DNA of 64,000 nt from Gemmatimonadaceae bacterium. Lineage in GTDB: Bacteria > Gemmatimonadota > Gemmatimonadetes > Gemmatimonadales > Gemmatimonadaceae. The notes below the pieces were generated by a model. It had not been told where the DNA came from, did no database searches, and saw only the letters and a program-made list of their open reading frames with translations. The DNA lies in NCBI GenBank assembly GCA_016742275.1, contig JACVCD010000012.1:1-64000 (forward strand). Direction: 5' to 3'. Below, piece by piece: positions 1 through 10,490 of the stretch (positions within the stretch are counted from its first letter, which is position 1; every line of letters begins with the position of its first letter). Made by a program: the position numbers and the translations under genes.

Positions 1-427
1 CCGCCGTGACATGTGGCACCAATTCACGAGCTGCCGCCAGACTGACCAGACTCGTGGTGTAGGGGATATCGCCAAGTGACTGCGGGTCCGAGTCGGTACG
101 GACCAATCCCGCCACGGCGGCGCGCGCGATGGACAATCCCCACGTCACTCCGGAAGACCGACGCCATGAGCCACTCAGAATCTGCCCGTCGACACTCTGC
201 GCGGCCCCAGCAGCCAGAGAGGCCACTCCGAACCGGAAACGAGCGTCGGGGGTGAGCGCTATTGTGGCGGGATTCCAGAGGCCGGCGCCCGGTTCCACGG
301 CGATGGCAGGAGGCTCAAACAATGCCCCCAACGGGAATTCCCAAAGATCACGCGCGGGTACTCCCTGCGCGCGGCCCGGACTGGCCCACAGTAACGCAGC
401 AAGCCCGCCAACGAGCACGCGGCGCAT
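1..427 (-). CDS. Partial secreted/outer-membrane hypothetical protein, C-terminus beyond window start
   Basis: Manual reverse-strand translation from the ATG complementary to 425-427 is open to the window edge: MRRVLVGGLAALLWASPGRAQGVPARDLWEFPLGALFEPPAIAVEPGAGLWNPATIALTPDARFRFGVASLAAGAA... with a signal peptide (AxA-Q-like cleavage). Absent from the ORF track because it has no stop in the window. Confidence 0.7.
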   Translation of the reverse strand, partial: MRRVLVGGLAALLWASPGRAQGVPARDLWEFPLGALFEPPAIAVEPGAGLWNPATIALTPDARFRFGVASLAAGAAQSVDGQILSGSWRRSSGVTWGLSIARAAVAGLVRTDSDPQSLGDIPYTTSLVSLAAARELVPHVTA

Positions 428-527
428 GGGCGGATCCTAAACTCCGTCGGGAGCGCGATCAATAGCGTACGCCCTGTGATCTGCTACCAAGAGCACTGTA
501 AGCCATTTACTTTTCAACGTTTGCGTC

Positions 528-2429
528 TTGTCGATCCCATCAGGGCCTCATGCCGAGGCCATACGGGGGTCCATGCCCGGAGTATTCGCCTCGATGTCGT
601 CCTCGCCGGAACAGTCTTTCCTCGCCACATCCCTTCGCTCCGACACCTGCGGCCTGCTGCGTCGTACTGACGTGGGGCGCACGGTGCGACTCGGCGGATG
701 GGTGCATCGCAGTCGCGACCTGGGCGGACTGGTCTTCATCGATTTGCGTGATCGTACGGGCCTTGTGCAGTTGGCGTTCGGGCCGGCGTGGACGGCTGCC
801 GATGTTCAGTCGGCCGCGGCCGCGGTCGGCGTCGAATCGGTTGTGCTGGTAGAAGGCGAGGTGGTGGCGCGTGAAAGTGATCGTGTGAATCCCGAGATGC
901 CCACAGGTGAAGTGGAAGTTCGGGTGACATCACTCAAGGTCGTTGGTCCGGCGGTGACCCCCGCGTTGCCGGTGGCGCGTGGTCGTGGTGACAAGATGCC
1001 AGCCGAAGAACTGCGTTTGCGTCATCGCTATCTCGATCTGCGTCGTCCGGAATTGCAGGCCAACCTGGTCCTGCGCCATCGACTCATGCAGGTGACACGT
1101 CGTTTTCTGAGTGATCGCGGTTATCTCGAACTCGAGACGCCGATCCTCACCAAGCCGACACCGGAAGGGGCACGTGACTATCTCGTGCCAAGTCGCGTGC
1201 ATCCGGGTGAGTTCTACGCGCTGCCGCAGTCGCCGCAGATCTACAAGCAGCTATTCATGTGCTGCGGCTACGATCGGTACTTCCAGATTGCGCGTTGCTT
1301 CCGCGATGAAGATCTGCGCGCGGATCGTCAGCCCGAGTTCACGCAGATCGACATCGAAGCCTCGTTCATCGAGCGCGAAGATATTCTTTCGCTCGCTGAA
1401 GGTTTGATTGGTGCGTTGTGGCGTGAAGCGGGTCACGAAGCGCCGGCGCATTTCGATCGCATGAGCTATGCCGATGCCATGGAGTTCTATGGCTGCGATC
1501 GTCCCGACATGCGCTACGATCTCCGTCTGCGCGATTTCAGCAGTGTGTTCGCTCCGCTCGACTTTGCGGTCACCAGCAACGCACTCGCATCAGGTGCGCG
1601 CGTGCGTGGTCTGGTGGTGCCCGGTGGTGCGGCCTGGAGTCGCAAGCAGGTGGACGAACTTGAAGCGCTGGCCAAGGGTGCAGGGGCTGGTGGCTTGCTG
1701 CGCCTGCGTCGTGCCGACGGAGCGTATGATGGTCCCGTTGCGAAATTCCTGACCGATGATGCGCGCGACGCGTTTGGCCTCGCCGATGGTGATCTCGCGT
1801 TGTTTGTTGCGGCACCCGATCGCATCAGCAGTCCGGCGCTCGATCGTGTTCGACAGGAATGCGCACGTCGTCTCGAGCTCGTGGACGATGCCGCACAGCG
1901 TTTCCTGCTTGTGATGGACTTCCCGATGTTCGAGGAAGACCCCACAACAGGCGCGTTGGCTGCCGTACACCATCCGTTCACGGCTCCGCATCCGGAAGAC
2001 ATGAAGGCTTTCCCGGATACACCGGCGCGCTGGCGTGCGCTGGCCTACGATGTCGTGCTCAACGGCACCGAGCTCGGCGGCGGTAGCATCCGTACCAGCG
2101 ATCCGGCGGTGCAGTCGCGCATGTTTGCATTGCTCGGCATTGGTGACGAAGCCGAGCAGGAACGTCGATTCGGCTTCCTGCTTGAGGGGCTGCGCGCAGG
2201 TGCGCCGCCGCATGGTGGCATTGCTTTCGGTTTCGACCGTATTGCCATGCTGCTGTCGGGTGCGCCATCGCTGCGTGACGTTATCGCATTCCCGAAGACC
2301 ACGGCCGCGCGTTCGCTCTTTGAAGGCGCTCCAGTCGCGGTACCAGCCGACGATCTCGCGGAACTGCATATTGCAGTGCGTGAGGCCAGTCGAAGTCGGT
2401 CCGCCAACTCACCGGAAGGCACTGCGTGA
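528..2429 (+). CDS. aspS: Aspartyl-tRNA synthetase (true start probably 573 or 594)
   Basis: Class II aaRS motifs: RHRYLDLRRPELQANL, FLSDRGYLELETPILTKPTPEGARDYLVPSR, YALPQSPQIYKQLFM, FRDEDLRADRQPEFTQIDIE, ELGGGSIR, GIAFGFDRIAMLL. Confidence 0.96.
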   Translation: MSIPSGPHAEAIRGSMPGVFASMSSSPEQSFLATSLRSDTCGLLRRTDVGRTVRLGGWVHRSRDLGGLVFIDLRDRTGLVQLAFGPAWTAADVQSAAAAVGVESVVLVEGEVVARESDRVNPEMPTGEVEVRVTSLKVVGPAVTPALPVARGRGDKMPAEELRLRHRYLDLRRPELQANLVLRHRLMQVTRRFLSDRGYLELETPILTKPTPEGARDYLVPSRVHPGEFYALPQSPQIYKQLFMCCGYDRYFQIARCFRDEDLRADRQPEFTQIDIEASFIEREDILSLAEGLIGALWREAGHEAPAHFDRMSYADAMEFYGCDRPDMRYDLRLRDFSSVFAPLDFAVTSNALASGARVRGLVVPGGAAWSRKQVDELEALAKGAGAGGLLRLRRADGAYDGPVAKFLTDDARDAFGLADGDLALFVAAPDRISSPALDRVRQECARRLELVDDAAQRFLLVMDFPMFEEDPTTGALAAVHHPFTAPHPEDMKAFPDTPARWRALAYDVVLNGTELGGGSIRTSDPAVQSRMFALLGIGDEAEQERRFGFLLEGLRAGAPPHGGIAFGFDRIAMLLSGAPSLRDVIAFPKTTAARSLFEGAPVAVPADDLAELHIAVREASRSRSANSPEGTA

Positions 2430-3403
2430 CAGAACCTCGTTCGGATCGATCTGACATCACCACGGCGCGTGTCACCGTGGAGGGGGCAGATCTGCAAATG
2501 TTGGCCGGTGTCAACGATGGCAATCTCGTTGAACTCGGCCGAGCCACCGGCGCACGCGTCGCGTTGCGCGGTGACCATTTGTCACTGACTGGTGAAACGG
2601 AATCGGTGGCGAAAGCGGAAGCGGTCGCCACTGCGCTCGTGGCTTTGGTTCGCGATGGCAAGGTCATCACCGCCGATGATGTACTGCGTCTGGCTCTGAC
2701 GGAACGTCCAACCGATACGCCGGGTGCGGTTGCCGGCGCGCTGGTGCTTCCCGGCGCGCGTCGTGGTGTGCAGGCCAAGACGCCCGGACAGGCAGAGTAT
2801 CTGCGCAAGATCGCCGAACACGACATCGTGATCGGTATCGGCCCGGCGGGCACTGGCAAGACCTACCTCGCGGTAGCCGCAGCGGTCGATGCGCTGATGC
2901 GCAAGCGTGTGCGACGCATCGTGCTGGCGCGTCCTGCCGTGGAAGCTGGCGAAAGTCTGGGCTTTCTGCCTGGTGACATGCAGGCCAAGGTCGACCCGTA
3001 CCTGCGTCCCCTGTATGACGCGCTCGATGATCTCATTCCGTTCGAGCGGATTCAGAAGCTCATCGAAACGCGCACCATCGAAGTGGCGCCGCTTGCATTT
3101 ATGCGCGGGCGCACGCTGGGCGACTCCTTTGTCATTCTCGATGAAGCGCAGAACGCCACCGGCATGCAGATGAAGATGTTTCTCACGCGTCTCGGTGTGA
3201 ATTCCAAGATCGTCATTACCGGCGACAAAACGCAGGTCGATCTGCCACGGCGTGAAGACTCCGGACTCATGCAGGTGGAGCGTATCCTGCACGGTATCGA
3301 AGGCATTGCGTTTCACTATTTCAACGAGGCGGACGTCGTACGTCATCGTCTCGTGCGCGACATCATCCGTGCGTACAACGATGATGCGGCGGGTGGTGGA
3401 TGA
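2426..3403 (+). CDS. PhoH family P-loop ATPase
   Basis: GIGPAGTGKTYLAVA Walker A, RIVLARPAVEAGESLGFLPGDMQAKVDPYLRPLYDAL, DSFVILDEAQNAT, ITGDKTQVDLP; followed by ybeY as in many bacteria. Confidence 0.95.
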   Translation: MTEPRSDRSDITTARVTVEGADLQMLAGVNDGNLVELGRATGARVALRGDHLSLTGETESVAKAEAVATALVALVRDGKVITADDVLRLALTERPTDTPGAVAGALVLPGARRGVQAKTPGQAEYLRKIAEHDIVIGIGPAGTGKTYLAVAAAVDALMRKRVRRIVLARPAVEAGESLGFLPGDMQAKVDPYLRPLYDALDDLIPFERIQKLIETRTIEVAPLAFMRGRTLGDSFVILDEAQNATGMQMKMFLTRLGVNSKIVITGDKTQVDLPRREDSGLMQVERILHGIEGIAFHYFNEADVVRHRLVRDIIRAYNDDAAGGG

Positions 3404-3882
3404 GTCCGTCCGCCCGCTCAGCGCGAAGCCCAAAACACCTCGTGGAGGTGCAGCGGGAAACGGTCAGTGTCCCGGTTGCGTCTTCGCGACTTGCTGATTT
3501 GTCGCGCAATGTGTTGCGGGCGCTGCGTATTCCGCGCGCGATGCTGTCCATCACGTTCGTCAGTGCGCGGCGCATGGCGGCGCTCAACAAGCAGCACCTG
3601 GGCCATCAGGGCCCAACCGATGTCATCACGTTTGCGCTGGGCACCGATCCGGTGAATGGCGTGCAGGGAGACATCTACATCTGCCCCGAGGTCGCGCGCC
3701 GTCAGGCTGGCGAACACAGGGTGGGCGTGCGAGAGGAGATCGCACGGCTCGTCGTGCATGGAACGCTTCACGCCTGTGGGTGGGAGCATCCCGAAGATGA
3801 CGCACGGACGACGTCGCCAATGTGGCGACGCCAGGAGCAGCTCATGCAGCGCTTCTGGCTCACGCCAGCCCAGGGCGCATGA
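3400..3882 (+). CDS. ybeY: Endoribonuclease YbeY (rRNA maturation factor)
   Basis: Metal site HGTLHACGWEHPEDD; LGHQGPTDVITFALG; 4-nt overlap with the phoH stop. Confidence 0.93.
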   Translation: MSPSARSARSPKHLVEVQRETVSVPVASSRLADLSRNVLRALRIPRAMLSITFVSARRMAALNKQHLGHQGPTDVITFALGTDPVNGVQGDIYICPEVARRQAGEHRVGVREEIARLVVHGTLHACGWEHPEDDARTTSPMWRRQEQLMQRFWLTPAQGA

Positions 3883-5177
3883 GCGCACTTGCGAGTGCAC
3901 TTACGTGGGCGCTTGCTGCGGCGGGAGCCACGTTGGCCGCCATGGCGGCAGTGGCTGATGGAGCTTTGTTGGCCGAAGCTCCACTGCCAAGCAGCAGCGG
4001 CAGCGGTGAGCGCACGGGGTACAATGCGCCGACGCCCGGCGTCAGTCGTGTCGTGTCCAGTCGGGAGCAGACCCATCGCGCCCTCGCCTTCGCACGAGTC
4101 GTCGGGCATGTTGCGGCCGGTTGTGGATTGGCCGTGGCACTTGATCTTGCTGACGAAGCCACGCTGATCAAGATCGCGGCACTGGTCGGGTTGGGCCTGC
4201 TTACCGTGCTGGTGGCAGAAAGCGTAGCGCGCGTGGTCGGTGATGCGCTGGGAGACAACGCGGCGGCGCGACTCCACGGTTTTACGCGTTGGGTCGAGCG
4301 TACACTGGCTCCTGTACTTGCCCTCGGCAATTGGGCTGATCGATTGTTCGCTGAAGTGGTGACTGAAGCAGAAGCAACGCAGGAACGTCGTGATGAAGCG
4401 GCCGCGCAGTTTCGCGATGTCGTCACCAGTGAAGCCGATGTAAGCGGTGATGAGCGGGAATTGTTGCTCGGCGTCTTCGAGTTTGGTGAGACCACGGCTG
4501 AAGAAGTCATGGTACCGCGTGTCGATATGCTTGGTGTTGAGCGTGACACGCCGTGGTCGGAAATGCTCGATCGTGTGCGCAGTGCGCAGCACTCGCGCAT
4601 GCCGGTCTTTGACGGCACGATCGATGAGATCGTGGGCATTCTGTATGTGAAGGATCTGCTGCCGGCCGTGCTTGCCGACGAAGAGCCGGAAGGTGGGTGG
4701 CCGGCGCTTATGCGGCCTCCGGTATTCATACCGGCATCAAAACGTATTGCCGATTTGTTGCGGGAGTTCCGCGTCGCCCGCCGTCATATCGCCATCGTGG
4801 CCGATGAATACGGCGGAACTGCCGGTCTCGTGACCATTGAGGATGTACTCGAAGAATTGGTCGGCGAGATTCGCGACGAGCATGATGACGAAGAGCGACT
4901 GGTCGAAAATGAAGACGACGAGCGTTACTGGGTGTCCGGTCGTCTGACGTTGGACGATCTCTCGGACGCGTTACGTCATGACTTCTCGCGTGACGATGTT
5001 TCGACCGTTGGTGGTCTGGTTCTCGAACTGCTCGGGCGGGTGCCGCGGGCCGGTGAATCGCTGCAGGTCGGACCATTTCGTGTCATCGTTGAACGTGTGG
5101 TGCGACGCAAGATTGAGCGTGTCTTTCTCGAGCGTATCGCCGAGGAAAGCGACACCGGGCCGGAGGCCGACGAATGA
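3879..5177 (+). CDS. CNNM/CorC-like (HlyC/CorC) membrane protein with CBS pair and C-terminal transporter-associated domain
   Basis: TM N-terminus; FEFGETTAEEVMVPRVDMLGVERDTPWSEMLDRVRSAQHSRMPVFDGTIDEIVGILYVKDLL; EYGGTAGLVTIEDVLEELVGEIRDE; C-terminal CorC_HlyC-like FSRDDVSTVGGLVLELLGRVPRAGESLQVGPFRVIVERV. Confidence 0.9.
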   Translation: MSALASALTWALAAAGATLAAMAAVADGALLAEAPLPSSSGSGERTGYNAPTPGVSRVVSSREQTHRALAFARVVGHVAAGCGLAVALDLADEATLIKIAALVGLGLLTVLVAESVARVVGDALGDNAAARLHGFTRWVERTLAPVLALGNWADRLFAEVVTEAEATQERRDEAAAQFRDVVTSEADVSGDERELLLGVFEFGETTAEEVMVPRVDMLGVERDTPWSEMLDRVRSAQHSRMPVFDGTIDEIVGILYVKDLLPAVLADEEPEGGWPALMRPPVFIPASKRIADLLREFRVARRHIAIVADEYGGTAGLVTIEDVLEELVGEIRDEHDDEERLVENEDDERYWVSGRLTLDDLSDALRHDFSRDDVSTVGGLVLELLGRVPRAGESLQVGPFRVIVERVVRRKIERVFLERIAEESDTGPEADE

Positions 5178-6127
5178 GCGGCTTCGTGATGCTGATCTCT
5201 GTCGCATTTGTCGCGGTGCTCACGATGTCGGCGACATCGGTGCGCGCGGTAAGCCGTCTGTGGCTTCGGCACTGGATCGAACGCCGCACCGGTGGTGTGG
5301 GAGTCATGGCGCGTTATCTCGAGCGCCCCACGCGTCTGGTGCATGCCGCCGGCACCGCGGCGATGCTCATGATTTTCTCCACCGGTGCATGGCTGGCCAT
5401 GGCTCATGGCCTCGATGCGTGGAGTTTCATCCCGCGCGTGCTGGTGTTCCTCATTCTGCTGCTGGTGGCGGGGCAGGTACTGCCGCGCGCAATCGCCAGA
5501 CGATGGGCCGCCGTGTTGGTGCCGATCACGGTGCCATTGCTTCGCGTGGTGGATCTTGTGTTGACGCCGTTTCACCTCGTATCGCACGCGGTGCGGCGTT
5601 TCGTCGCGCGTCCCTCGCGCGCTGGTGTCGATGAAGAAGTCCGCGATGGCCTTGAAGAGTTGATGCGTGACGGCACGTTTGCAGACATCGGTACGACCGA
5701 GGAGATGGCCATTATCTCTGGCGTCATGCAATTCGGCGACAAGGTTGCGCGCGATGTGATGACACCGCGGCGTGACATGTTCATGCTGCGCGATGGACTG
5801 CCGGCGGCGGAGGTTGCCAGAGAAGTTGCAACCGCCGGATACAGTCGAGTGCCGGTCTACCGTGAATCACCAGATCAGGTGGTTGGCATGATTCACGTGT
5901 TTGATGTGTTTCGTCGCCGTGGCGAGTCGTTGCCAACTGTGCGTCCAGTGCCATTCACCACCGGTGACAAGCCGGCCAAGGATCTGCTCTTTGAGCTGCT
6001 GCGTTCACGGCGGCAATTGGCCATCGTTCGGGACGGACATACCGTGATCGGTATGGTAACGCTGGAAGACCTGCTCGAAGAGCTGGTGGGAGACATTCGG
6101 GATGAGCATGACGACAGCGGCGAGTAG
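5174..6127 (+). CDS. CBS-domain hemolysin/CorC-like membrane protein lacking the C-terminal CorC_HlyC domain
   Basis: MQFGDKVARDVMTPRRDMFMLRDGLPAAEVAREVATAGYSRVPVYRESPDQVVGMIHVFDV; ends right after VTLEDLLEELVGDIRDEHDDSGE. Confidence 0.87.
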   Translation: MSGFVMLISVAFVAVLTMSATSVRAVSRLWLRHWIERRTGGVGVMARYLERPTRLVHAAGTAAMLMIFSTGAWLAMAHGLDAWSFIPRVLVFLILLLVAGQVLPRAIARRWAAVLVPITVPLLRVVDLVLTPFHLVSHAVRRFVARPSRAGVDEEVRDGLEELMRDGTFADIGTTEEMAIISGVMQFGDKVARDVMTPRRDMFMLRDGLPAAEVAREVATAGYSRVPVYRESPDQVVGMIHVFDVFRRRGESLPTVRPVPFTTGDKPAKDLLFELLRSRRQLAIVRDGHTVIGMVTLEDLLEELVGDIRDEHDDSGE

Positions 6128-6166
6128 CGGACGGACGGTGGATTCGTTTGAGCAGGGCATTTTCCT

Positions 6167-6967
6167 GTGGGGGATGCATTGAGCCCCGCGCGAAAGACGG
6201 CGCCGGATCGCCAGCCGACCACGAAGCCCTGGTGGGCGACACAGTTTGACGCACAGTATTTGCACGAGTACGAGCCGTTGTTCGATCTCGTGCAGGACCG
6301 TCGTGAAGTGTCGCGCCTCATCGAGGTCCTGGCGTTGCCGGCCGGTGCACGCGTACTCGATTGTCCCTGCGGTCAGGGACGGCATGCCCATCTTCTGGCG
6401 GAAGCCGGGTTTGATGTCGATGGTCTCGATTACTCCGAAGATCTGCTGCAGGTCGCGCGCACGCGAGGCACGGGCAAGACGCTCCGTTACACGCAGGGCG
6501 ACATGCGTCGATTGCCATCTCGATGGAGTGGGCGATTCGATGCGGTGGTCAATCTCTTCACTTCATTCGGCTTCTTCGACGATCCGCGGGACGACCTGCA
6601 AGTACTCGAGGAATTCGCGCGTGTTCTCAAGCCGGGTGGCGTGCTTGTCTGGCATGGCGGCGCGCGTGATGGCGTCATGGCCAAGTTCCTGACGCGCGAC
6701 TGGTGGAGTGCGGCCGATGGAACGGTCTTCGGTCAGGAACGCTCCTTCGATCCGCTTTCCGGATTTCTCGAAATCACGTCCACCTGGCGTGGTCCCCAGG
6801 GACACGGCGAACGGTCCCACCGCATCCGTCTTTACAGTGCGTCCGAGCTGGCGCATCGCATGCGTGACGTCGGATTGGTCGTCGAGGCCGCTTTCGATTC
6901 CTGGCAGCCACGCCCCCTGACCCGGCGATCCAGCGAGATGATGCTGGTCGCGCGTAAAGAGAAGTAA
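6167..6967 (+). CDS. Class I SAM-dependent methyltransferase
   Basis: Motif I VLDCPCGQGRHAHLLAEAGFDVDGLDYSEDLL; NLFTSFGFFDD; VLKPGGVLVWHGG. Confidence 0.85.
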   Translation: MGDALSPARKTAPDRQPTTKPWWATQFDAQYLHEYEPLFDLVQDRREVSRLIEVLALPAGARVLDCPCGQGRHAHLLAEAGFDVDGLDYSEDLLQVARTRGTGKTLRYTQGDMRRLPSRWSGRFDAVVNLFTSFGFFDDPRDDLQVLEEFARVLKPGGVLVWHGGARDGVMAKFLTRDWWSAADGTVFGQERSFDPLSGFLEITSTWRGPQGHGERSHRIRLYSASELAHRMRDVGLVVEAAFDSWQPRPLTRRSSEMMLVARKEK

Positions 6968-7132
6968 CTATGTTTCGAGGCTGACTCCTGTTGGGTGCGC
7001 CGAACTGGAGTCCGCCGCCTTCCCTCGTACTCCCGGTCTGATGATTCGATCATTTCGAGAGCCCCGCACCCGTACGCCGAAGCTCGTGGATTGCATCCGT
7101 GGGTGTCTCCCGGCACGACAACTACACGACGC

Positions 7133-8749
7133 ATGAGTGGTCGTCTCAAGCAGCTCGCCGATGAACTCCGCGAGCTGGAAGGGCGGCTCCGCCTCGGTGG
7201 CGGGCCGGACAAGATTGCCAAGGAACACAAGCGCGGAAAGCTGACGGCGCGTGAGCGCGTCGATCGTCTGCGTGATCCCGATACCCCCTTCCTCGAAATC
7301 GGCCTCCTCGTGGCGCACGATCGCTACGATGGTCAGGCGCCCGGTGCCGGTGTCATCACCGGCATTGCGATGGTGGATGGACGCGAAGTGGTGGTCGTGG
7401 CCAACGATGCCACGGTGAAGGCCGGTTCGTGGTGGCCTGAAACCATCACCAAGACGTTGCGGGCGCAGGAAGTCGCCATGCGCTGCCGCATCCCCATCGT
7501 GTATCTCGTCGATTCGGCTGGCGTCAATTTGCCGTATCAGGGCGGCGTGTTTCCCGGTCAGTACGGCGCTGCGCGCATCTTCTACTACAACTCCATCATG
7601 CGGCGCTATTTGCGCATTCCGCAGTTCGCGGCCGTGATGGGGCAGTGTGTCGCAGGCGGTGCGTATCTGCCGGCGCTCAGCGATGTTATCCTGATGGTCA
7701 AGGGCACATCGTTCATGGGACTTGGCGGTCCCAATCTGGTGAAGGGGGCCACTGGTCAGACCGTCGACGGTGAAACGCTGGGTGGCGCCGTCACGCACAC
7801 CGAAGTGTCGGGCGTTGCCCACTACGCACTCGATGATGATGCGGCCTGTCTCGCCAAGCTGCGGGAATTGATCTCGCGATTGCCCGCGCCGGCACGTACG
7901 AGTGTCGCAGCATGGCGTCCGCCCGCCGAGCCGCCATCGACGTTGTACGATGTGCTGCCTGCCGATCATCGCATGTCATACGATATGCACGCGCTGCTAC
8001 GCGCGGTGCTCGATGAAGGCAAGCTGGACGAGTTCCAGCCCAATCTTGCGAAGGAGATGATCTGCGGCGACGCCTACATCGAAGGCATTGCTGTTGGTGT
8101 CATCGCCAATCAGCGCGGACTCATCAAGGGACGTCCAGGTGAGCGTCCGCGTTTCGGTGGCATCATCTACGCCGAAAGTGCGGAGAAGGTCGCGTACTTC
8201 ATCGAACGCTGCGACAAGCAGGGTATTCCCATTCTGTTCGTGCAGGACGTGTCCGGCTTCATGGTCGGTCCTGACGCCGAGCACGAAGGCATCATCCGAG
8301 CTGGTGCGCACTTCGTCGAAGCGATGGCGTGTGCACGTGTGCCGAAGATCGTGCTCACGGTGAATCACGCCAGCGGCGCAGGTTACTACGCCATGGCGGG
8401 GCAGGGTTTCGATCCGGATTTCATTCTGTCCTGGCCAACTGGACGCATGGCTGTGATGGAAGGCGAAGCCGCCATTCAGGCGGTGCATGGTCCCGCGCTC
8501 GACGCGGCGAAGAAGGCAGGAACGACGGCTGCACCCGAAGTGCTGGAAGCTGTAGATCAGATGCGCGCAGACTACGAGACACAGCTCGACGCCCGCTATG
8601 CGGCGGCGCGCGGTTTCGTAGACACCATCGTGTATCCCGAAGACACCCGTGATCTCCTGGCGATGGCGCTGCGCGCTGCCAGCCAGAATCGTGGTCCCCA
8701 TCTCGGCGCATTCGTGCTGCCGCCCATGCCCACATTCGGAGCAGAGTGA
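7133..8749 (+). CDS. Acyl-CoA carboxylase carboxyltransferase (beta) subunit, methylcrotonyl/propionyl-CoA carboxylase-like
   Basis: [133 protein letters not shown]. Confidence 0.92.
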   Translation: MSGRLKQLADELRELEGRLRLGGGPDKIAKEHKRGKLTARERVDRLRDPDTPFLEIGLLVAHDRYDGQAPGAGVITGIAMVDGREVVVVANDATVKAGSWWPETITKTLRAQEVAMRCRIPIVYLVDSAGVNLPYQGGVFPGQYGAARIFYYNSIMRRYLRIPQFAAVMGQCVAGGAYLPALSDVILMVKGTSFMGLGGPNLVKGATGQTVDGETLGGAVTHTEVSGVAHYALDDDAACLAKLRELISRLPAPARTSVAAWRPPAEPPSTLYDVLPADHRMSYDMHALLRAVLDEGKLDEFQPNLAKEMICGDAYIEGIAVGVIANQRGLIKGRPGERPRFGGIIYAESAEKVAYFIERCDKQGIPILFVQDVSGFMVGPDAEHEGIIRAGAHFVEAMACARVPKIVLTVNHASGAGYYAMAGQGFDPDFILSWPTGRMAVMEGEAAIQAVHGPALDAAKKAGTTAAPEVLEAVDQMRADYETQLDARYAAARGFVDTIVYPEDTRDLLAMALRAASQNRGPHLGAFVLPPMPTFGAE

Positions 8750-10131
8750 TGTCGGAGTCGCAAAACAACGGGTCGCGCGTGGTTCGCGTGGCCAGCGGAC
8801 AAGGGTTCTGGGGCGATTGGCTGGAAGCCCCGCGCCGTCAGGTTGAAGGTGGTCAGGTCGACTACCTGATGCTCGACTATCTGGCCGAAGTCACGATGTC
8901 CATCGTGCAGAAGCAGAAGGAGCGCGACCCCCGCATGGGCTATGCGCGTGACTTCATCGGCGCGATGGAAAGTGTATTCCCCGCCGTTGCCGAGCGTGGC
9001 GTGAAGGTCATTGCCAACGCCGGCGGCGTGAATCCGATGGCGTGCGCTGATGCCGTGCTCGAAGCCGCAAGCAAGCATGGCGTGCGCGGCAAGATCCGCA
9101 TTGGTGTGGTCACGGGTGATGACATCCTGAGCCGTCTCGATGAACTGCTCGCCGCTGGCCACGAGCTCCGCAACATGGACACCAACGAGCCGCTCGCCAG
9201 CATCCGTGATCGTGTGCTGTCGGCCAACGCGTACATCGGCTCCACGCCGATTGTGGAAGCGTTGCAGCAGGGCGCCAATGTCGTGGTGACGGGCCGCAGT
9301 ACGGACACCGCGCTCACCATGGCGCCGTTGCGTCATGAGTTCGGTTGGGCAGCGGACGATTGGAATCGTCTCGCAGCTGGCATCGTGGCTGGCCACATCC
9401 TCGAGTGTGGCGCGCAGTGCTCGGGCGGCAATTGCCTGCACGATTGGCGCAACATCCCCGATCTCGCGAACGTCGGCTATCCCATCGCCGAAGCCAATTC
9501 GGACGGCACGTTTGTCATCACGAAGCATCCGAACACGGGTGGGCGCGTGAACGTGCCCAGCGTGACCGAGCAGCTGGTGTACGAGATGGGTGATCCCAAT
9601 GCGTACATCACGCCGGACGTGGTCGCCGATTTCACGAGCATTCGCCTCGAAGATGCAGGTGAGAATCGCGTGCGCGTGCACGGTATCACGGGCACGCATC
9701 CGACGCCGTTCCTCAAGGTGTCGATCGCCTATCGCTCAGGCTACAAGGCGGTGGGATCGTTGGTGTACTCGTGGCCCGATGCGATCGAGAAGGCGCAATT
9801 GGCCGATCGTATTTTGCGCGAGCGTCTCGACAATCTGGGCCTCAAGTTTGACCAGGTGTTGAGTGAGTTCGTTGGCGCCACGGCCACGCATGGTCCCCTG
9901 GCCGGTGATGGTCGCGAAGCACCGGAAGTGCAGTATCGCATTGGCGTGCGCGGCAGCGACCGTGCGGCCGTCGAGCGTTTCACGCGCGAGATTGCGCCGC
10001 TCGTACTGAACGGTCCGCCGAGTGTGACCGGCTTTGCCGGCGGCCGTCCAAAGGTCGAAGAAATCGTGGCCTACTGGCCCGCGCTGCTCGACAAGCGCGC
10101 CGTGTCCACCGCTGTCACCATCGTGGAGTAA
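8746..10131 (+). CDS. AtuA-like (acyclic terpene utilisation, DUF1446) family protein
   Basis: [89 protein letters not shown]. Confidence 0.85.
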   Translation: MMSESQNNGSRVVRVASGQGFWGDWLEAPRRQVEGGQVDYLMLDYLAEVTMSIVQKQKERDPRMGYARDFIGAMESVFPAVAERGVKVIANAGGVNPMACADAVLEAASKHGVRGKIRIGVVTGDDILSRLDELLAAGHELRNMDTNEPLASIRDRVLSANAYIGSTPIVEALQQGANVVVTGRSTDTALTMAPLRHEFGWAADDWNRLAAGIVAGHILECGAQCSGGNCLHDWRNIPDLANVGYPIAEANSDGTFVITKHPNTGGRVNVPSVTEQLVYEMGDPNAYITPDVVADFTSIRLEDAGENRVRVHGITGTHPTPFLKVSIAYRSGYKAVGSLVYSWPDAIEKAQLADRILRERLDNLGLKFDQVLSEFVGATATHGPLAGDGREAPEVQYRIGVRGSDRAAVERFTREIAPLVLNGPPSVTGFAGGRPKVEEIVAYWPALLDKRAVSTAVTIVE

Positions 10132-10133
10132 TC

Positions 10134-10490
10134 ATGAAGGTTCGTTTGCTCGATATTGCGCATGCGCGCAGCGGCGACAAGGGCGACACGGCCAACGTCG
10201 GTCTCATCGCCCTCAAGCCCGAGTGGTATCCCATCATCGCGCGGTACGTCACGCGTGAGGCGGTCGTGGCACACTTCGCCGGCCAGATCGATGGCGATGT
10301 GGTTCGCTTTGAGCTGCCAAATCTCGGCGCACTCAACTTCCTGTTGCACGGTGCGCTCGACGGTGGTGGTACGCTTTCCCTCAAGACCGATGCACAGGGT
10401 AAGGTGTATTCCACCGCCATGTTGCGCTTGGTGATCACGGTGCCCGATGCCGAAGCGGCTGCGGCCGGTCTGCCGGCTTACGTCGCGTGA
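10134..10490 (+). CDS. Small AtuA-like C-terminal (ferredoxin-fold) domain protein
   Basis: MKVRLLDIAHARSGDKGDTANVGLIALKPEWYPII...LNFLLHGALDGGGTLSLKTDAQGK, resembling the C-terminal part of fused AtuA proteins. Confidence 0.8.
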   Translation: MKVRLLDIAHARSGDKGDTANVGLIALKPEWYPIIARYVTREAVVAHFAGQIDGDVVRFELPNLGALNFLLHGALDGGGTLSLKTDAQGKVYSTAMLRLVITVPDAEAAAAGLPAYVA

